From: Defluviitaleaceae bacterium
GTDB lineage: Bacteria > Bacillota > Clostridia > Lachnospirales > WQUN01
Direction: 5' to 3'
NCBI GenBank assembly: GCA_009780185.1
Contig: WRAN01000003.1
Location: 62,001-126,000 of the forward strand
Length of the DNA: 64,000 nucleotides
Shown here: piece by piece, positions 62,137 through 64,000 of the stretch
Numbering within the stretch: the first letter of the stretch is position 1
How the letters are laid out: the number at the start of each line of letters is the position of its first letter
Translations under genes and position numbers: made by a program
Notes under the pieces: model-generated
Told to the model about the DNA's origin: nothing
What the model saw: only the letters and a program-made list of their open reading frames with translations
The model's database searches: none

Positions 62137-62259
62137 AGTGAACTAATTCGTTATAGTACTATAACTTTATTTAATGAGAGTGTGAATAAGGAAAAGTATC
62201 ATTTTTTGAGTCATTTCTAGTGAAAAAAGGAGATCCCTTCCATAGTAGGGATCTCCTTT
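62137..62259. promoter_or_regulatory. Intergenic palindrome and terminator between Rrf2 gene and selB
   Basis: The 396-base gap 62035-62430 holds a degenerate copy of the recurring palindrome (AGTGAACTAATTCGTTATAG, 62137-62156) and a strong hairpin AAAGGAGATCCC/GGGATCTCCTTT (62226-62259) that probably ends the selB transcript about 170 bases past its stop. Nothing else was recognised in this AT-rich gap. Confidence 0.6.
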
Positions 62260-62430
62260 AAATTACTACATTTTCTTAATGTGATTGGTCTGCGTGTTTT
62301 CAAAAAAAGTAAAAATACGTCTTAAGTATCAATAATGATTGCAAAAACAACTATTTTTGCCAGTTTATCTGCATGAAATAGTGATTTTTGAAATATTTCT
62401 TTTGCCTGGTTTTAAAAGCTATTATTACGA

Positions 62431-64000
62431 TTAATCTAATCGAAGTATTTCCCTGGCATCTCCTATTTTTCTGGTAAACCCTATTCTGTCGAAGTACTCT
62501 AGTAGGGATAGGGCAAATTTCCTTGAGGTTTGCGTCGCGTCTCGAAATTGGGCTAGGGTTACGGTTCCGTTGTTTTCTTGTGAAAGCTTGATAAGGATAT
62601 CTCTGGCTTGCCTGGTGCTTTCGGCTAAAAAAACTATCCCTGGTTCGGTTGAGATTATTTCTCCTTGGGCTAACAGGGCGTCTAGTACCACGGGGGCTAG
62701 CTTTTTGTTTGTTGTGTGTAGGTCTTCTATAGATGGGGGGGTATAGGGGCTTTGTTGTAAAAGGTTAATGATAGCGTCTCGGATTTTTTGCTGTTCTGGG
62801 GTATAGGTTATTTTATGGTTGGGTAAGGCTACTTTTCCGTCTTGGATATGGAGGTTGTACAGCTGAAGCAACTTGTCAAAGAAGGCGGTTTTTTGGGCTG
62901 GCAGTACTTGGCTTCTTAGTTCTGATTTGCCTATGCCTTGGTGTAATGGGTTGGCTTTGTGGTAGGTTTTTAGTAGGTTTGTGATTTTTAAGAAAAGGGT
63001 TTCGCGAGTGTTTTCATCTATGGCTTGGTTGCCTATTATGGATATGTGGTTTTGAGTGGTTAGAGTTTCGATTTCACTTTCCCATGTGGGAGTGGGGAAG
63101 CGTTTTTTTAGCTCTTCTAGTGTAGCTATGCCGCCTTGGTTTATTATGGCTTGTTGGATTTGTGTGGGTAGATCGCCTTTTTCTAAGGATTTTAGGGATT
63201 CGATTGTTTCTTTGGCGCGGGTGGGCTTGTAGCGTTTTGGGGCTGTGTTGAGTACGGTGCCGCCGCCTACTGTTTCCATTGGGGAGTAGAAGCGTACTAT
63301 GAAAGAGTCGCCGTTTTTTAGGGCTATTTCTTCTGGAAAGCGTAGTTGAGCGTAGGCTTCTTGGCCTGGTGTTAGTTTCTCGGTTCCTATTAGGGTTAAT
63401 TTACATATAGTCGTATGGGTGCCATAGTGGAAGTGTAGGCGGGAGCCTGTGGTTATTTCTCTTGGTGTGCCTTTTGTTGCGGCTAGTTTTATGTCAAGGA
63501 TTCTTGTGGGTTGGATGGTGCCTCCTTTGGCTAGAATGTGGCCGCGTTCTATGTCTTCTTTGCGTAGGCCGGACAGATTGACTGCTACACGCTGACCGGC
63601 GAAGGCGGTCTCTACATGACGGCCATGGACTTGCAGGGTTCTTATACGGGCGGTGTTGCCCTTGGGGTAGATTGTTACTTCGTCTCCTTGGTTTAGGTGG
63701 CCTTCTATTAACGTGCCAGTGATTACTGTGCCAAAGCCTTCTGCGGAGAATACTCGGTCTACTGGTATGCGGAAGGGTAGGGCTATGTTTTTGGCGGATG
63801 TGTTTTCAATCTTTTCTTGTATTACCTGTTTTAGTTGGTCTATGCCTTGGCCTGTGTGAGAGGATACATGGATAATTGGTGCGTTTTGTAGGAATGTGTC
63901 TTTCACGGCGGTTTTAATGTCTTCGGATATCAGGTCTTGCCATTCTTGGTCTACTAGGTCACATTTTGTTAATGTTATTATGCCGTCTTTGGCTTGTAGT
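62431..64000 (-). CDS. selB: Selenocysteine-specific elongation factor SelB, partial (5' end outside window)
   Basis: The frame is open from the stop at 62431 to the window edge, about 523 codons. The visible N-terminal part includes the G4 motif LTKCDLVD of the GTPase domain, then VDRVFSAEGFGTVITGTLIEG, domains II and III, and four C-terminal winged-helix modules that bind the SECIS hairpin. The GTG at 63906 is internal to the G domain and not the start. It delivers Sec-tRNA to UGA codons marked by SECIS elements such as that in selD. The G1-G3 motifs lie beyond the window. Confidence 0.95.
   Translation of the reverse strand, partial: LQAKDGIITLTKCDLVDQEWQDLISEDIKTAVKDTFLQNAPIIHVSSHTGQGIDQLKQVIQEKIENTSAKNIALPFRIPVDRVFSAEGFGTVITGTLIEGHLNQGDEVTIYPKGNTARIRTLQVHGRHVETAFAGQRVAVNLSGLRKEDIERGHILAKGGTIQPTRILDIKLAATKGTPREITTGSRLHFHYGTHTTICKLTLIGTEKLTPGQEAYAQLRFPEEIALKNGDSFIVRFYSPMETVGGGTVLNTAPKRYKPTRAKETIESLKSLEKGDLPTQIQQAIINQGGIATLEELKKRFPTPTWESEIETLTTQNHISIIGNQAIDENTRETLFLKITNLLKTYHKANPLHQGIGKSELRSQVLPAQKTAFFDKLLQLYNLHIQDGKVALPNHKITYTPEQQKIRDAIINLLQQSPYTPPSIEDLHTTNKKLAPVVLDALLAQGEIISTEPGIVFLAESTRQARDILIKLSQENNGTVTLAQFRDATQTSRKFALSLLEYFDRIGFTRKIGDAREILRLD

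Overview
The window reads as a chromosomal segment of a low-to-moderate GC Gram-positive bacterium of the Clostridia type. The evidence is strong AGGAGG-type ribosome binding sites throughout, the gene order ftsK-rimO-pgsA-cinA-recA that is familiar from Firmicutes, tig-clpP-clpX, Lpl/Ytc-type sugar ABC transport, and a split chromate transporter pair. No rRNA, phage, transposase or CRISPR array was seen.

Layout. Positions 1-24 kb are mostly minus-strand housekeeping genes: a pmbA/tldD peptidase pair (pmbA cut by the window edge), tig-clpP-clpX, mfd, then one long unit ftsK-rimO-pgsA-cinA-recA-prs-pth-aldo/keto reductase, and a four-gene type IV pilus/type II secretion-like cassette (F-type membrane protein, pilin, E-type ATPase, second pilin) facing a small XRE regulator. 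From 24 to 33 kb lie accessory genes: two chromate transporter halves, a 52-residue peptide with 15 methionines behind a start-codon-sequestering inverted repeat, a Cof-type phosphatase, and two large secreted proteins built on InlB-type B repeats. One of these carries a metzincin-like zinc site whose third ligand position is Cys. A lone MNT-type nucleotidyltransferase follows. From 33 to 39 kb a two-component system is followed by two MacB/FtsX-like permease-ATPase pairs.

From 39 to 48.6 kb lies a sugar locus: ROK regulator with cutC, a CUT1-type ABC transporter with its binding lipoprotein, a GH29 alpha-L-fucosidase, a two-domain thioredoxin-like lipoprotein translationally coupled to the fucosidase, and an M81/MlrC-like peptidase. 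At 48.7-51.5 kb a coupled P-loop ATPase and a TPR protein with near-identical 126-bp repeats form a STAND-like pair of unknown role. From 51.7 to 57.7 kb are a sugar isomerase-like gene, a Gfo/Idh/MocA oxidoreductase, a divergent isoleucyl-tRNA-synthetase-like gene preceded by a 14-codon ORF, and an acyl-ACP thioesterase.

The right end is a selenocysteine locus: selD, itself a selenoprotein with an in-frame UGA at codon 16 and a SECIS-like hairpin; selC (tRNA-Sec, anticodon UCA) with a readable promoter; an Rrf2 regulator; and selB running off the window. Together these supply selenophosphate, the Sec tRNA and the Sec elongation factor. selA was not seen here.

A short palindrome (core GCGAATTAATTCGC) recurs in five intergenic places and is the most obvious unexplained small-scale structure.
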